DNA of 64,000 nucleotides from Methylopila jiangsuensis (GCF_027922305.1 NZ_BSFK01000005.1:868001-932000), one strand, 5' to 3'; counted from the first letter of the stretch, positions 50,769 through 60,666 are shown. Made by a program: numbers and translations. The notes: generated from the letters alone by a model not told the origin.

Positions 50769-53285
50769 ATGAGTCTTGGGATTGCGCGCGCCGCGTTGTT
50801 TGGCGTGTCTGGGCTGGCGATCGCTTTGGCGACAAACGCCTACGCGCAGGATGGCGCGACCGCGCTGCCCGAAATCGACGTCATCGGCACCACGCCGCTC
50901 GGCGGCGACGGGCTGGATCGGGATAAGTTCCCGGCCAACATCTCCACCATCTCCGGCGACCAGCTGCGCGCCTCTCATGAGCCGACCGTCCAGCGCGGCG
51001 TCGCCAACTCCACGCCCAGCGTCCACCTCACCGACGTCACCGGCAACCCGTTCAACCAGGACCTGTTCTTCCGCGGCTTCCAGTCGTCGCAGCAGAACGG
51101 CGCGCCCCAGGGCCTCGCCGTCTACCAGAACGGCGTGCGCATCAACGAGGCTTTCGGCGACACCGTCAATTACGAGCTGATCCCGAGCGTCGCCATCGAC
51201 CGCGTCGACATCTGGACCAACAACCCGGTGTTCGGCCTGAACGCGCTGGGCGGAGCGCTCAGCTTCCAGACCAAGAGCGGCTTCACCTTCGACGGCGTCG
51301 AGATCGAGGGCCAGGTCGGCTCCTTCGGCCGCTACGAGGGCAGCGCCCAGTGGGGCAAGCAGGTCGGCAACTGGGCCGGCTATCTGGCGATCGAGGGCGC
51401 CAAGGACGGCGGCTGGCGCGACTTCTCGGACTCGAACTACAAGCGCGCCTTCGGCGACATCGGCTATCGCAACGAGAACGCCGAGATCCACCTCAACTTC
51501 TCCTACGCCGACTCCAAGCTCGGCGTGGTGGGCCCGACCCCGGTCGAGCTGCTGGATGAGCGCCGCCGCAACGTCTACACCGGCGACCAGATCAACGAAA
51601 ACCAGATGGGCATGCTCAACCTGCAGGGCAAGTTCCAGGTCACCGACGCCTGGTCGCTGCAGGCCAACGCCTATTACCGCCGCTACACCTCCGATCGCGT
51701 GGACGGCAACGACACCGACATCCGCGCCTGCGAGGACGATCCCACCAAGCTGTGCCTCGAGGCGGACGACTTCGGCGCCGAGGAGGGCGATCCCCGCCTG
51801 ATCGTGCGCGACCGCCGCACCGGCCTGCCCGTGATCAATCCCGGCTTCCCCGCGGACGAGGACGACTTCGTCGCCGGCAACACGCCGGGTTCGATCGAGC
51901 GCTCGGCCATCCGCACCACCAGCCTCGGCGGCACCCTGCAGGCCACCAACGACAGCGAGATCTTCGGCAGGAAGAACCACTTCGTCATCGGCGGCGCCTA
52001 CGACTTCGGCAAGACCGATTTCCGGGGCTGGAGCGAGACCTGCTTCATGCCGAACAGTCTGCAATGCATCGGGACCGGCGACTTCTACTACACCACCATT
52101 CCGGGCGGCATTCTGCCGGTCGATCTGACCGCCAAGAACCACTATGTGGGCCTCTATGCGGTCAACACGCTCGACCTGACCGAGCAGCTCTCCGCCACCG
52201 TCGGCGCGCGCTGGAACTACGCCCGGCTCATCGTCAACGACAAGAGCCCGTACTCCCCCCAGGACGAGGACGGAAACCGGTTCGGCCCGAACCTGGACGG
52301 CAAGCACACCTTCCAGCGCTTCAACCCCATGGCCGGCCTGACCTACAAGTTCACGCCCGCCATCACCGGCTACGCCTCCTATTCGGAGTCGAACCGCGCG
52401 CCGACCGCGCTGGAGATCGGCTGCTCCAACCCCGACATCCCCTGCCCGCTGGAATCCACGCTGGTGTCCGATCCCCCGCTGGATCAGGTCGTCACCCGCA
52501 CCGGCGAAGTGGGCCTGCGCGGCAAGATGGACCTCGCCGGCGGCGCGCTCACCTGGAGCGCCGGCCTCTATCAGGCCAACAACAAGGACGACATCCTCAA
52601 CATTCCGAGCGTGATCACCGGCCGCGGCTATTTCGCCAACGTCGGCAAGACCCGCCGTCAGGGCGTGGAGCTTGCCGCCCAGTTCGTCACCGAGACCTGG
52701 GCCGTCTACGCCAACTACGCCTATGTGGACGCCACCTTCCGCAAGGCCATCAATCTCGCCTCCCCCAACAATCCGGCCTCCGCGGGCTATGGCGAGGACG
52801 ACGACGACGATGGCGATGATGATGATCGTCGCGCTTCGGCGGCGGCCGCCGCCGCGCTGGCTGACGGCGAAATCCATGTGAAGAAGGGCGACCGGCTGAC
52901 CGGCATCCCGGACCACCAGTTCAAGTTCGGCGCCGCCTACCGCGTCACCCCGAAATGGACGGTCGGCATGGACGCGACCGTGATGAGCGGCCAGTACTAT
53001 CTCGGCGACGAGAGCAACCAGAACCGGAAGCTCGCCGGCTACGCGGTGTTCAACGTGAACACGTCCTACCAGGTCACCGAGGCGCTGCGCGTGTTCGGCG
53101 GCGTGAAGAACCTGTTCAACAAGAAGTACGCCACCAACGCCACCTTCTTCGAGACCGACGACATCAGCTTCCTCGAGCTGTCCGACCCGCGCACCATCAC
53201 GCCCGCGCGCCCGCTCTCGCTCTATGTGGGCCTGAACCTGAAGTTCGGCGCCGACGCCGCTCCGGTGCTCGCCACCAAATACTGA
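50769..53285 (+). CDS. TonB-dependent receptor with a poly-aspartate insertion
   Basis: 838 aa. Signal peptide ends TNAYAQDG; plug domain includes [41 protein letters not shown], and [28 protein letters not shown]. The barrel ends [14 protein letters not shown]... ATKY. At 676-686 the barrel carries [11 protein letters not shown] followed by an Ala-rich stretch, an extracellular-loop insertion able to bind hard cations. This subgroup is common in methylotrophic and other alphaproteobacteria; the ligand is not known and a metal chelate is only one option. Monocistronic with its own terminator. Confidence 0.88.
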   Translation: MSLGIARAALFGVSGLAIALATNAYAQDGATALPEIDVIGTTPLGGDGLDRDKFPANISTISGDQLRASHEPTVQRGVANSTPSVHLTDVTGNPFNQDLFFRGFQSSQQNGAPQGLAVYQNGVRINEAFGDTVNYELIPSVAIDRVDIWTNNPVFGLNALGGALSFQTKSGFTFDGVEIEGQVGSFGRYEGSAQWGKQVGNWAGYLAIEGAKDGGWRDFSDSNYKRAFGDIGYRNENAEIHLNFSYADSKLGVVGPTPVELLDERRRNVYTGDQINENQMGMLNLQGKFQVTDAWSLQANAYYRRYTSDRVDGNDTDIRACEDDPTKLCLEADDFGAEEGDPRLIVRDRRTGLPVINPGFPADEDDFVAGNTPGSIERSAIRTTSLGGTLQATNDSEIFGRKNHFVIGGAYDFGKTDFRGWSETCFMPNSLQCIGTGDFYYTTIPGGILPVDLTAKNHYVGLYAVNTLDLTEQLSATVGARWNYARLIVNDKSPYSPQDEDGNRFGPNLDGKHTFQRFNPMAGLTYKFTPAITGYASYSESNRAPTALEIGCSNPDIPCPLESTLVSDPPLDQVVTRTGEVGLRGKMDLAGGALTWSAGLYQANNKDDILNIPSVITGRGYFANVGKTRRQGVELAAQFVTETWAVYANYAYVDATFRKAINLASPNNPASAGYGEDDDDDGDDDDRRASAAAAAALADGEIHVKKGDRLTGIPDHQFKFGAAYRVTPKWTVGMDATVMSGQYYLGDESNQNRKLAGYAVFNVNTSYQVTEALRVFGGVKNLFNKKYATNATFFETDDISFLELSDPRTITPARPLSLYVGLNLKFGADAAPVLATKY

Positions 53286-53314
53286 CCCGCCCCGCGCCAC
53301 AGGCGGCGCGATCG

Positions 53315-53345
53315 AAGGCCGGCCTCCTCGCGGGGCCGGCCTTTT
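53315..53345 (+). terminator. Rho-independent terminator after the second TonB receptor
   Basis: AAGGCCGGCC (53315-53324) pairs with GGCCGGCCTT (53334-53343) around a 9-nt loop, with a short T run to 53345. Confidence 0.8.
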
Positions 53346-53542
53346 GCGTTCGAGCGCCTCGCCGGCGCCCGGCGCCGCCTCGCCCGATCGCGGCGCGAAC
53401 GGTCGTCGCGCATGCGCCGCGTAGGTGTTTCCCCCCATTTGACGCAAGGCGCGCATATCCCACTTCATGCAACCCGTATCGGGCGCTCACATCGGGGAAA
53501 CGGGCGTTATGGGAAGCAGCTTCAAGGTCGCCGTCGGCCACC

Positions 53543-55513
53543 GTGCAGGACGTGTCCCCGACCTCGCGTGGCGCGTTCTTCGACGGTCGAAAGCTGGCCG
53601 TCCTGGAAACGTTTTTCGGCACGCCGTTTGACGCGCTCAACGGCCCCAACCCCATCGCCCAAGCGGCTGAGCCGCTGGAGAACGCATGGACTGGTCTGCT
53701 TGAGGGGTTCCTGGCCCGTCTGCTCTACGCCGGCGCCATGGGCGACGCCCTCGCCGGCTCCTCCGCCTATTCCAAGGCGCACGATAGGTTCATCTCGCTC
53801 GGCGGACTGGACGAAGTGGCGGCGGCGCTGACCGCAGCCGCCCCGACCGCGCAAGGCGGAGCGGCGGTCGCGCAATACTGGGCCGGCGCGACGCCGGTGC
53901 TGCGGCAGATCGCGCGGGACGCGGGCTTCGATCTGGCGTCGGACGAGTACCGCGCCGTCGAGGACGGCGCGCTTGCGACCGCCGGTCTCGCGGGCTTCGG
54001 CGATCTCCTGTCGGCAGGCGTCGTGCGGGTGGCCTCACCGCCGGCCCCGATCGCCGAGGACGGGGTCTATGCGGGCGGCGCGGGCCGCGACACGGTCTAT
54101 CTCGCGGGCGACCGGCAGGCGGTCTATGGAGAAGGCGGCGACGACCGGCTGATCGTGCTGGCGTCGTCTTCGGGTTCGGGGGACGTCATCCGGCTGGACG
54201 GCGGCGCCGGAAACGACACGCTGCTCGGCGGTCGGGGCGCGGACAGGCTCGACGGCGGGACCGGCGCGGACACGCTCTACGGCGGGACCGGCGCGGACAC
54301 GCTCTACGGCGGGACCGGCGCGGACACGCTCTACGGCGGCTCCGGCGACGACACCTATGTGATCGACGCCGCGGGCGACCGCATCGTCGAATCCCGCGGC
54401 GGCGGCGTGGACACGATCCGGTCGGCGATCACGATCGACCTGTCCCGCTTCGCCCATGTGGAGAACGCGATCCTGACCGGCGCAGCGGCGGCTTCGCTGA
54501 AGGGCAACGCGCTGGAAGGCAACGACGCCGCCAACCGGATCGAAGGCGGCGACGGCGACAACCGCATCTACGGCAGCAACGCCGTGAACACGCTGTCCGG
54601 CCTCGAAGGCGATGACGAGCTGTACGGAGAAAGCGGACGAGACGCCCTGTTCGGCGGCGCCGGCGATGACCTGCTGGATGGCGGCTCGGGTCGGGACACG
54701 ATGATCGGCGGCGCCGGCGATGACGTCTATGTGGTCGACGACGCCGGCGACCGGGTGACGGAAGTGGCCAAACAGGGTGCGGACGAGGTCCAGTCCTCCA
54801 TCAGCTACCGCCTCAGCGTGTCGATCGAGCGCCTGACGCTGAGGGGCTCGGACGACATCGACGGGCTCGGCAACACGCTCGCCAACGTCATTCAGGGCAA
54901 CAGCGGCGCGAACGTGCTGGACGGCGGCGCCGGGGCCGACATTCTCATCGGCGACGATGGCGACGACGTCTATCTTGTCGACAACGTCGGCGACGTGGTG
55001 ATCGAAGCCCCGGACGCCGGGCTGGACGAGGTGCGCTCCACCCTCTCCTACGAACTCGGCGTCGGCGTCGAGAACCTGCGGCTGCAGGGCACGAAGGCGC
55101 TGGCCGGAACCGGCAACGAGCTCGACAACGCCATCTTCGGCAACGCCGGCGCCAACCGGTTGACCGGCGGCCTGGGGTCGGACGCGCTCACCGGCGCAGG
55201 CGGCGCGGATGTCTTCATCTGGCACGATCTCGCCGAGTTCGGCGGCTGGGACGGCGACGAGATCGCCGACTTCAACCGCGTCCAGAAGGACAAGATCGAC
55301 ATCAGCGGCCTCGACGCCATCGCGGGAACCACGCGCAACGACGCCTTCAGCTTCATCGCGCAGACCGCCTTCACCAAGGCCGGGCAGATCCGCTTCGAAT
55401 CCCTCGGCGACGGGCTGCGCGTCGAACTGAACGTGGATTCCGACCTGTCCGCCGACGCGTCCTTCATCCTGCGGGGCGCGACGACGCTGGCGGGGGCCGA
55501 CTTCCTGCTCTGA
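53543..55513 (+). CDS. RTX calcium-binding secreted protein, start uncertain (possible frameshift)
   Basis: About 656 aa. Residues ~1-165 are a unique helical domain ([40 protein letters not shown]). From ~180 onward RTX nonapeptides occur in blocks ([35 protein letters not shown]) separated by [15 protein letters not shown]-type linkers. The last ~110 residues form a serralysin-type C-terminal domain ending GADFLL, a type I export-like end similar to the 9.5-kb protease (DFLLV). No ATG starts this frame before the conserved part; GTG 53543 is used. ATG 53509 with a good ribosome site (GGGGA) is one frame off, so a frameshift at about 53515-53545 is possible. Confidence 0.82.
   Translation: MQDVSPTSRGAFFDGRKLAVLETFFGTPFDALNGPNPIAQAAEPLENAWTGLLEGFLARLLYAGAMGDALAGSSAYSKAHDRFISLGGLDEVAAALTAAAPTAQGGAAVAQYWAGATPVLRQIARDAGFDLASDEYRAVEDGALATAGLAGFGDLLSAGVVRVASPPAPIAEDGVYAGGAGRDTVYLAGDRQAVYGEGGDDRLIVLASSSGSGDVIRLDGGAGNDTLLGGRGADRLDGGTGADTLYGGTGADTLYGGTGADTLYGGSGDDTYVIDAAGDRIVESRGGGVDTIRSAITIDLSRFAHVENAILTGAAAASLKGNALEGNDAANRIEGGDGDNRIYGSNAVNTLSGLEGDDELYGESGRDALFGGAGDDLLDGGSGRDTMIGGAGDDVYVVDDAGDRVTEVAKQGADEVQSSISYRLSVSIERLTLRGSDDIDGLGNTLANVIQGNSGANVLDGGAGADILIGDDGDDVYLVDNVGDVVIEAPDAGLDEVRSTLSYELGVGVENLRLQGTKALAGTGNELDNAIFGNAGANRLTGGLGSDALTGAGGADVFIWHDLAEFGGWDGDEIADFNRVQKDKIDISGLDAIAGTTRNDAFSFIAQTAFTKAGQIRFESLGDGLRVELNVDSDLSADASFILRGATTLAGADFLL
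54254..54334 (+). repeat. Three perfect 27-bp tandem repeats in the RTX gene
   Basis: Copies at 54254-54280, 54281-54307 and 54308-54334 are identical and encode GGTGADTLY three times (residues ~238-264). Identity at the DNA level points to recent slippage expansion of the RTX block. Confidence 0.92.
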
Positions 55514-55521
55514 CCGCTCCA

Positions 55522-55568
55522 GATCGACCCCCGCGGCGCGGCGCTCGAGCCGTTCCGCGGGGCCGATC
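55522..55568. terminator. Hairpin between convergent RTX and GNAT genes
   Basis: GATCG plus CCCCGCGG (55522-55536) pairs with CCGCGGGG plus CGATC (55555-55568) with one mismatch; an inner CGGC/GCCG pair extends it. No T run. Overlaps the GNAT stop codon. Confidence 0.5.
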
Positions 55569-56073
55569 ACAGCCGGCGGTGCATCACCAGCGCGTCCACC
55601 ACGCCAAGCCGCGGGTGCTCGAAGGCGTCCGGCAGCACGCCGACGGTCTCGAAGCCGAAGGCGCGCCACAGCCGCACCGCGCGCTCATTCGTGCTGACGA
55701 CGAAATTGAACTGCATGGCGCGAAAGCCGCGCCCCCCGGCCCGCTCCAGCGAATGGGCGCACATGGCGCGCGCCACGCCGCGCCCCGCCGCTTCCACTGC
55801 GGTCATGTAGCCGCAATTCGCCACATGCGACCCGCCGCCGCCCTGGTTGGCCTTGAGGTAATAGACGCCGAGCGTCCGCCCCTCTTGGTCCTCGGCGAGC
55901 CAGGTCTCGCGATCGGCGGCGAGCCACAGCGCCAGCGCATCGGCTTTGGAGATGTCGCGCGGCAGGGCGTAGGTTTCGCCAGCGCGCAAGGCCGGGCGGA
56001 TCACGTCCCAGACGGCGTCGCCATCATCGAGGCCAGCGCGCCGCAGCGCGAGCGCGACGTCGCCGTCCATCAT
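55567..56073 (-). CDS. GNAT-family N-acetyltransferase
   Basis: 168 aa. The acetyl-CoA loop is AAGRGVARAMCAHSLERA (R/Q-x-x-G-x-G/A type, here GRGVAR), preceded by LGVYYLKANQGGGGSHVANCGYM and followed by MQFNFVVSTNERAVRLWRAFGFE, a standard GNAT C-terminal half. Substrate unknown. It starts 11 nt after the popZ stop on the same strand, so they are likely co-transcribed. Confidence 0.9.
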   Translation of the reverse strand: MMDGDVALALRRAGLDDGDAVWDVIRPALRAGETYALPRDISKADALALWLAADRETWLAEDQEGRTLGVYYLKANQGGGGSHVANCGYMTAVEAAGRGVARAMCAHSLERAGGRGFRAMQFNFVVSTNERAVRLWRAFGFETVGVLPDAFEHPRLGVVDALVMHRRL

Positions 56074-56084
56074 GATCGGGAGGC

Positions 56085-56666
56085 TCAGCGGCCGCCGCGG
56101 GCGACGCGCTCGATCTCCTGCCGCACCAGCCGCTCCACCAGCGAGGGGAGATTGTCGTCCAGCCAGCTCTTCAGCAGCGGACGCAGCATCTCCTTCACCA
56201 GATCGTCGAGGGTGCGCCCGTTGTTGGACAGGATGGTGTTGGCGAGCGAGCCGAAAGCGGCGCTCACCGCCTGATCGGTCGCCTGCGACAGCAGCCGGTC
56301 CTGCGCCGTGGACAGCGGCGGCGCCGGGGCGACGGGCTGGGGCGCGGGTTCGGCGGCCATGTCGTCGGTCAGCTCGAACACGTCGACGTCGTGGTCGAGC
56401 TCGATGCGTGCGCCCGCGCGGGCCGGCTCCGCCGGACGGCGCAGCTCGGACTTTTCCGGCTCGGGCGCCGCGGGCTCGTCGAACGACGCCAGCATGGCGT
56501 CGATGTCGTCCTGCCCCAAGGACGCCTTGGGCTCCAGCTTCTCCGCAGGCTTCACGGCTGTCGTCTCCCTGGCGCCGGCGCTCGGTTCGTCGTCGGAGAT
56601 GATGCGCCGGATGGAGGCGAGAATTTCCTCCATCGTCGGCTCATGCGCCCTCGCGGTGTTGGTCAT
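56085..56666 (-). CDS. popZ: PopZ-like polar organising protein (DUF2497)
   Basis: 193 aa. N-terminal EPTMEEILASIRRIISDDE is the conserved helix that binds client proteins, the middle is acidic and Pro-rich (disordered), and the C-terminal NNGRTLDDLVKEMLRPLLKS plus WLDDNLPSLVERLVRQEIERV (in part) are the oligomerisation helices. PopZ self-assembles at cell poles and anchors ParB/centromere in Caulobacter and Agrobacterium. Located downstream of tolC; valS, its usual rhizobial neighbour, is not next. Confidence 0.9.
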   Translation of the reverse strand: MTNTARAHEPTMEEILASIRRIISDDEPSAGARETTAVKPAEKLEPKASLGQDDIDAMLASFDEPAAPEPEKSELRRPAEPARAGARIELDHDVDVFELTDDMAAEPAPQPVAPAPPLSTAQDRLLSQATDQAVSAAFGSLANTILSNNGRTLDDLVKEMLRPLLKSWLDDNLPSLVERLVRQEIERVARGGR

Positions 56667-56803
56667 TGTGTCTCCGCTCGCCGTCGGGAACGCCGGCGCG
56701 GCCGGTTACGAATCGCCGCCGGACGCCGTTCCCGCCCGCCGCGAAGTATCGCGCCGTCGCGCCCCCGCCGACAAGCGGAGCGCGCGGGCCGCCCACAGAT
56801 GCG

Positions 56804-58231
56804 TCAGCGGCCGTCCGGCGTGCGCAGGCCGATCCACTTGTCGCGCACCTGATCGTAATGGACGTTCGGATCGTAGCGGACGACCTTGAGGCCGAGCCGG
56901 TCGGCGGAGAGCCAGCCCACCGCGGACAGCAGCGCGTAGGACGCCACCACCCGGTCGCGCTGGGCGACGATCAGGGTCTGGCGCGCGTTCAGCAGGAACT
57001 GCTGCTGGTTCAGCACGTCGAGCGTGGTGCGCTGGCCGACCTTGGCCTCCTCGCGCACGCCGTTCAGAGCGGTCTGCGACGCCTCGATCTGGGCCTGCGC
57101 CGCTGTGATCTGCGCGGTCGCGCCCTGCACCTGACCCCAGGCGGACACCACCGCCTGCCGCACCTGGTCCCGCGCCACGTCGGCCTCGAGCCGGCGCTGG
57201 CCCGCGGTCTCCTTGGCCTGGCGGGCCTGCGAATAGACCGAGCCGCCCTCGTAGATCGGAATGGTCAGCCGGCCGACCACCGAGCCCGCGGTCACGTTCT
57301 TGTACGAGCTCTCGTCGTAGCGGCGCTGGAACGACGCCTCCAGATTGAGCGAAGGCAGAAGCTGCCCTTCCACCACCCGGATCTGCAGCGTGGCGGCGTC
57401 CACGCCGTGGAAGGCGGCCCGGATCGCCGGATGCTGCGCCTGGCTGAGGCCGATCGCCTGGGGCAGCGACTTCGGCAGCAGCTTGTCCACCGAGCGGGCG
57501 GTGCGGGGGCGGGAGATGTCCTCGCCCACGATCTGACGGTAGGTGGCGCGGCTGGTGTTGAGCTGGGATTCGGCGGCGCTCACCTCGGAGCGGGCGCCCT
57601 GCAGCGCGGCCTCCGCCTGGGCGGTGTCGGTGCGGGTCACCTCGCCCACCTGGAAGCGCTCGCGCGCGGCGCGCAGCTCCTCCTCCAGCACCTGAACGTT
57701 GTTCCGGCGCACATCGAGGATGGCGTAGTCCCGCAGCACGTCCATATAGGCCTGCGCCGCGTCGAACAGCACGTTCTGCTCGGCGTTCCGCAGCGTCTCC
57801 CGGGCGCCGAGAATGTTCGACTCGGCGGAGCGGACCGAATTCCGGGTCTGGAAGCCGTTGAACAGGTTCTGCTCCACGGCGACGCCGGCGCCGCGGGGCT
57901 TCGTGGTCTCGGTCTGGGTGAAGGTGGTCGTGCCGCCGAGACCCGTCGAGGTCTCGCCCTTGATGCGCGAGCGTTGCAGGCCGACGTCCGCGGTGGCGGA
58001 GATGATGGGCCGGTAGCCCGACAGCGCCTGCGGCACCTGCTCGTCCACGGCGCGCACCTGCGCCCGCTGGGCGTTCAGCGTGGGGTTCGAGCCGTAGGCG
58101 CGCGACAGTGCGCTTTCCAGCGTCTGGGCCGCCGCCCCGCCCGCGCCCGCCACAGAGAGAGCGGCGCCAAGGGCCACGGCGGACAGGCTCAGCGCTAGGC
58201 GCCTGCGGCGAGAGGCTTCGCTCGTCGACAT
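56804..58231 (-). CDS. tolC: TolC-family outer-membrane efflux/secretion channel
   Basis: 475 aa. Signal peptide (SLSAVALGAALSVAGAGGAAA) then two internal repeats of the TolC fold: QTLESALSRAYGSNPTLNAQRAQ at the start and AIGLSQAQHPAIRAAFHGVD in the second half; VEQNLFNGFQTRNSV and IPIYEGGSVYSQARQA are the paired strand-turn segments, QRTTLDVLNQQQFLLNARQTL the coiled helix. ATG 58231 has GGTGAG 5 nt upstream. It is the likely exit channel for the two RTX proteins here, though no type I ABC/MFP pair is in view. Confidence 0.94.
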   Translation of the reverse strand: MSTSEASRRRRLALSLSAVALGAALSVAGAGGAAAQTLESALSRAYGSNPTLNAQRAQVRAVDEQVPQALSGYRPIISATADVGLQRSRIKGETSTGLGGTTTFTQTETTKPRGAGVAVEQNLFNGFQTRNSVRSAESNILGARETLRNAEQNVLFDAAQAYMDVLRDYAILDVRRNNVQVLEEELRAARERFQVGEVTRTDTAQAEAALQGARSEVSAAESQLNTSRATYRQIVGEDISRPRTARSVDKLLPKSLPQAIGLSQAQHPAIRAAFHGVDAATLQIRVVEGQLLPSLNLEASFQRRYDESSYKNVTAGSVVGRLTIPIYEGGSVYSQARQAKETAGQRRLEADVARDQVRQAVVSAWGQVQGATAQITAAQAQIEASQTALNGVREEAKVGQRTTLDVLNQQQFLLNARQTLIVAQRDRVVASYALLSAVGWLSADRLGLKVVRYDPNVHYDQVRDKWIGLRTPDGR

Positions 58232-58392
58232 GATACTCACCGGATTTCGAATGCCACCGCCGGATGTTTCCGTTTCGGCCTGCATGACGCGTCCCGGCGA
58301 CACCTTAACGGCTTACCCATGACGGGACAGCCGCCGCCTCACCCTTTGTCCACAAATGGCGAACAGGTGGCGCAATGGCGCCACAGCCGTGG

Positions 58393-59037
58393 TCAGAGCG
58401 CGAACGCCTCCACCGGCCCGAAGCCGGGCAGGGTCGGGGCCGCGGCGTCGAACGCGGCGACGCCGGTCAGTTCGCCGCCGGCCACGCGGAACGCCGTGGC
58501 CTTGGTGGGACGGACACGCCCCGCGGGGGCGACGATGCGGCCTTCGGGCGCGAGCTGGGCCGCGAGCGCGCCGAGCCCGTCGAACACGGCGCCGTCGCAG
58601 AAGATGAGGTCGTAAGGCCCTTCCGCCGGCGCGCCGGCGGCGAGCGGCCCCTCCACCACGCGCACGCCGTCGACGCCCGCAAGCGCCGCCCGCGCGGCGC
58701 CGGCCAGCGCCGGCTCCTCCAGCGCGACCACCGAGCCGGCGAGGCGCGCGAAAATCGCCGCCGAATAGCCGAGCCCCGCGCCCACCACCAGCACGCGCTC
58801 GCCGTCCTTCGGGTCGGCGAGCTGCACCAGCTTGGCGAGAATCATCGGCTCCACCATGGCCCGGCCGCCGCCGAGCGGCGTGCGCACGTCGAGATAGGCC
58901 AGCTCCCGGCGCCCGGCGGGCACGAAACGCTCACGCTCCACGGTGAGAAAGGCGGCGAGCACACGACGATCGGTCACGTCGGCCACGCGAATCTGGCCAT
59001 CGACCATGCCGGTGCGCAGGCGCTCGAACTCCGTCAT
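58393..59037 (-). CDS. pcm: Protein-L-isoaspartate O-methyltransferase-like protein
   Basis: 214 aa SAM methyltransferase. FERLRTGMVDGQIR and VTDRRVLAAFLTVERERFVP are the PIMT N-terminus; SAM motif I is VLVVGAGLGYSAAIFARL. The canonical substrate-side motif (normally I-S-A/Q-P) is replaced by TPLGGGRAMVEPMILAKLV, so isoaspartyl activity is uncertain; the alphaproteobacterial tolC-linked group shares this from memory. Two ATGs, 59046 and 59037: the second has GAGG 9 nt upstream, the first only abuts it. Confidence 0.85.
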   Translation of the reverse strand: MTEFERLRTGMVDGQIRVADVTDRRVLAAFLTVERERFVPAGRRELAYLDVRTPLGGGRAMVEPMILAKLVQLADPKDGERVLVVGAGLGYSAAIFARLAGSVVALEEPALAGAARAALAGVDGVRVVEGPLAAGAPAEGPYDLIFCDGAVFDGLGALAAQLAPEGRIVAPAGRVRPTKATAFRVAGGELTGVAAFDAAAPTLPGFGPVEAFAL

Positions 59038-59223
59038 TTCCGTCATCCTCACGTCGCAGACGGCGTGGCGCGCCGCCGCGCTCTGTTCTGCGCCACCGCC
59101 GCCCCGCTGGCAAGAACTGGAACCATTCGCGAGTTGCGGCGCGCTTAGGCCCGCGCTATGGAGTGCGCGCCGTTCCGCGAAGCCGTTCGGGCGCTCTGCC
59201 GCCCGCTCTTCGCTAAAGCCCGA

Positions 59224-59297
59224 GGCCACGTGGCGGAATGGTTACGCAGAGGACTGCAAATCCTTGTATCCCGGTTCGATTCCGGGCGTGGCCTCCA
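59224..59297 (+). tRNA. tRNA-Cys (GCA)
   Basis: 74 nt including encoded CCA. Acceptor GGCCACG pairs with CGTGGCC, anticodon loop CTGCAAA gives GCA at 59256-59258, and the T arm is CCGGTTCGATTCCGG. It borders the AT-rich SLATT patch, a typical integration setting. Confidence 0.97.
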
Positions 59298-59832
59298 AAC
59301 GTTTTCAATAACTTAGCGCCAAATTCGAAAGAACGATCCGGGAACGTGAGACTTTTAAAAAATCTCACGTGAGACTTCCCCTTCGCGGCGACGTCCGCCG
59401 CTTGTGCGCCGGCCGCCCGCAGAGGCGCTCGAGCGCCCGCATAAGGGGCGCGAGGAAGCCGCGGAAGGCGTAGACTTGGGCGCGACGCTAGGCGCGGCGG
59501 AGCTGCGTCACCTCGCGCCGCCGCGCGACGTGCTTCTCTGGCCGTCGTCCCGCTCCATCCGCAACGTCATAGCCTGAAAGGCCGAGGTCAGCTCGTCGAG
59601 CTTGCCCACCAGCTTGTCCATGCAGTCTCTCGCGACCGAGACAACAAAATTTGAGGTTGAGCATCCGAGCCTGCTGCGGCCCCTCGGGATTCCAGGCCCA
59701 GCGCCCTTGGCGATCGTATGAGAGTCTTTTCCGGCTTTGCCATTCGTTGCGCTTGCCCGCCGACAGGCGACCACCTTAAAGTACATCCTGAGCAGGAAAT
59801 ACAACCTTGGAGACTTTGGATTGCGAAAGGAA
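59298..59832. other. Transition region between tRNA-Cys and the SLATT gene
   Basis: 535 nt with no clear gene. Near the tRNA, ACGTGAGA (59344-59351) and TCTCACGT (59363-59370) form an inverted repeat, and GTGAGACTT occurs twice (59346-59354, 59369-59377). A minus-strand 37-codon frame (59508-59621, MDKLVGKLDELTSAFQAMTLRM) has a coiled-coil look and may be a gene remnant. No second copy of the tRNA 3' end is seen downstream. Confidence 0.45.
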
Positions 59833-60495
59833 ATGAGCGGGGGCGCGCCAGATGAATTGCTCCAAACATTAGATGATCATGGAGAGTTACACCACGCTGC
59901 CCAGCAACTTATTCGAACACTAGAAATTACCGCCGGATGCCGCTTTTGCGCAGCCGCCCGCCTTGACCGATTAGACAAGCGACTCACTCTATTTACTACA
60001 GGTTTTTCAGTATTTGTAATAATACTAACGATTACACCCTATTTTATATCAATAGATAAATTTCAGTTAAATTTATTAAATTTATTTACAATTATCCTAT
60101 CCCTATGCGTTATTTCTACATCTTTAATTCAATATTCAGGACATTATACGGTAAAATCTGAGCAATTTCACCGCAGCGGGCTTGAGATAAACGAAATAAA
60201 ACGAGAATTAATGATCCTTTTTGCCACAAATAGCCAGATCAATCTGATTGCTTTTTCCGAAAAATACAACAATATACTTCAAAAATTTAGCATAAATCAC
60301 GAGGAAATAGATTATGATATTTACTTTATAAACCATAAAGAAAAATTTCCATGGGCAAAATCAGAGGAAATTGATAGAATTAGCCGTAAGATATTAAAAT
60401 ATCGCCGCAAAGCATACTTTCTCACCATAATTCCCATTCTTATGGCGCTGTATTTTATGATTATGATAATTGTATCTGCATTTTTAAAGTCATGA
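59833..60495 (+). CDS. SLATT-domain membrane effector (SLATT_5-like), putative anti-phage protein
   Basis: 220 aa. Two adjacent membrane helices (52-74 LTLFTTGFSVFVIILTITPYF; 81-101 LLNLFTIILSLCVISTSLIQ) are followed by a soluble helical part with HRSGLEINEIKRELMILFA, matching the SLATT (SMODS/SLOG-associating 2TM) pattern; a third helix closes the protein (195-217). SLATT proteins are predicted pore-forming effectors in nucleotide-sensing defence. From ~60000 the DNA is strongly AT-rich (many A/T-ending codons), unlike all neighbours, indicating recent transfer. It stands alone: no SMODS cyclase, SLOG or reverse transcriptase gene is adjacent. ATG 59833 has AAGGA 2 nt upstream; a TTG at 59737 is also in frame. 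Confidence 0.75.
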   Translation: MSGGAPDELLQTLDDHGELHHAAQQLIRTLEITAGCRFCAAARLDRLDKRLTLFTTGFSVFVIILTITPYFISIDKFQLNLLNLFTIILSLCVISTSLIQYSGHYTVKSEQFHRSGLEINEIKRELMILFATNSQINLIAFSEKYNNILQKFSINHEEIDYDIYFINHKEKFPWAKSEEIDRISRKILKYRRKAYFLTIIPILMALYFMIMIIVSAFLKS

Positions 60496-60631
60496 AAATC
60501 TAAGTAGATTTATTCTGCGACAGGCAGAAAGATATGAATATTCGCGGTACAGCCCGGCTGACAAGTCCTATTCCCAAGTCACATCTTGTGCGCTTTATTG
60601 CGACTTCCACCGCCCTCGCACGGACTTCAAC

Positions 60632-60666
60632 AAAAAAAAGCCCGCCTCGGCGGAGCCGGGCGGGCT
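60632..60666 (-). terminator. Orphan minus-strand Rho-independent terminator
   Basis: AGCCCGCC (60639-60646) pairs with GGCGGGCT (60659-60666), with inner CGGC/GCCG around GGA. Eight A on the left become a U tract for leftward transcripts. No minus-strand gene lies to its right before 61.3 kb. Confidence 0.8.

Noticed and set aside
54254-54334. Possible CRISPR-like direct repeats
   Set aside because: The repeats are contiguous, have no spacers and are coding RTX nonapeptides.
58367-58384. GTGGCGC-aatg-GCGCCAC stem between pcm and tolC
   Set aside because: Perfect but only 7 bp and without a T run; in GC-rich DNA such stems are common, so no terminator or operator is claimed.
59508-59621. 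37-codon minus-strand frame with a coiled-coil look
   Set aside because: Short, weak ribosome site, no recognised family and located in mixed-composition sequence; kept only as a possible remnant.
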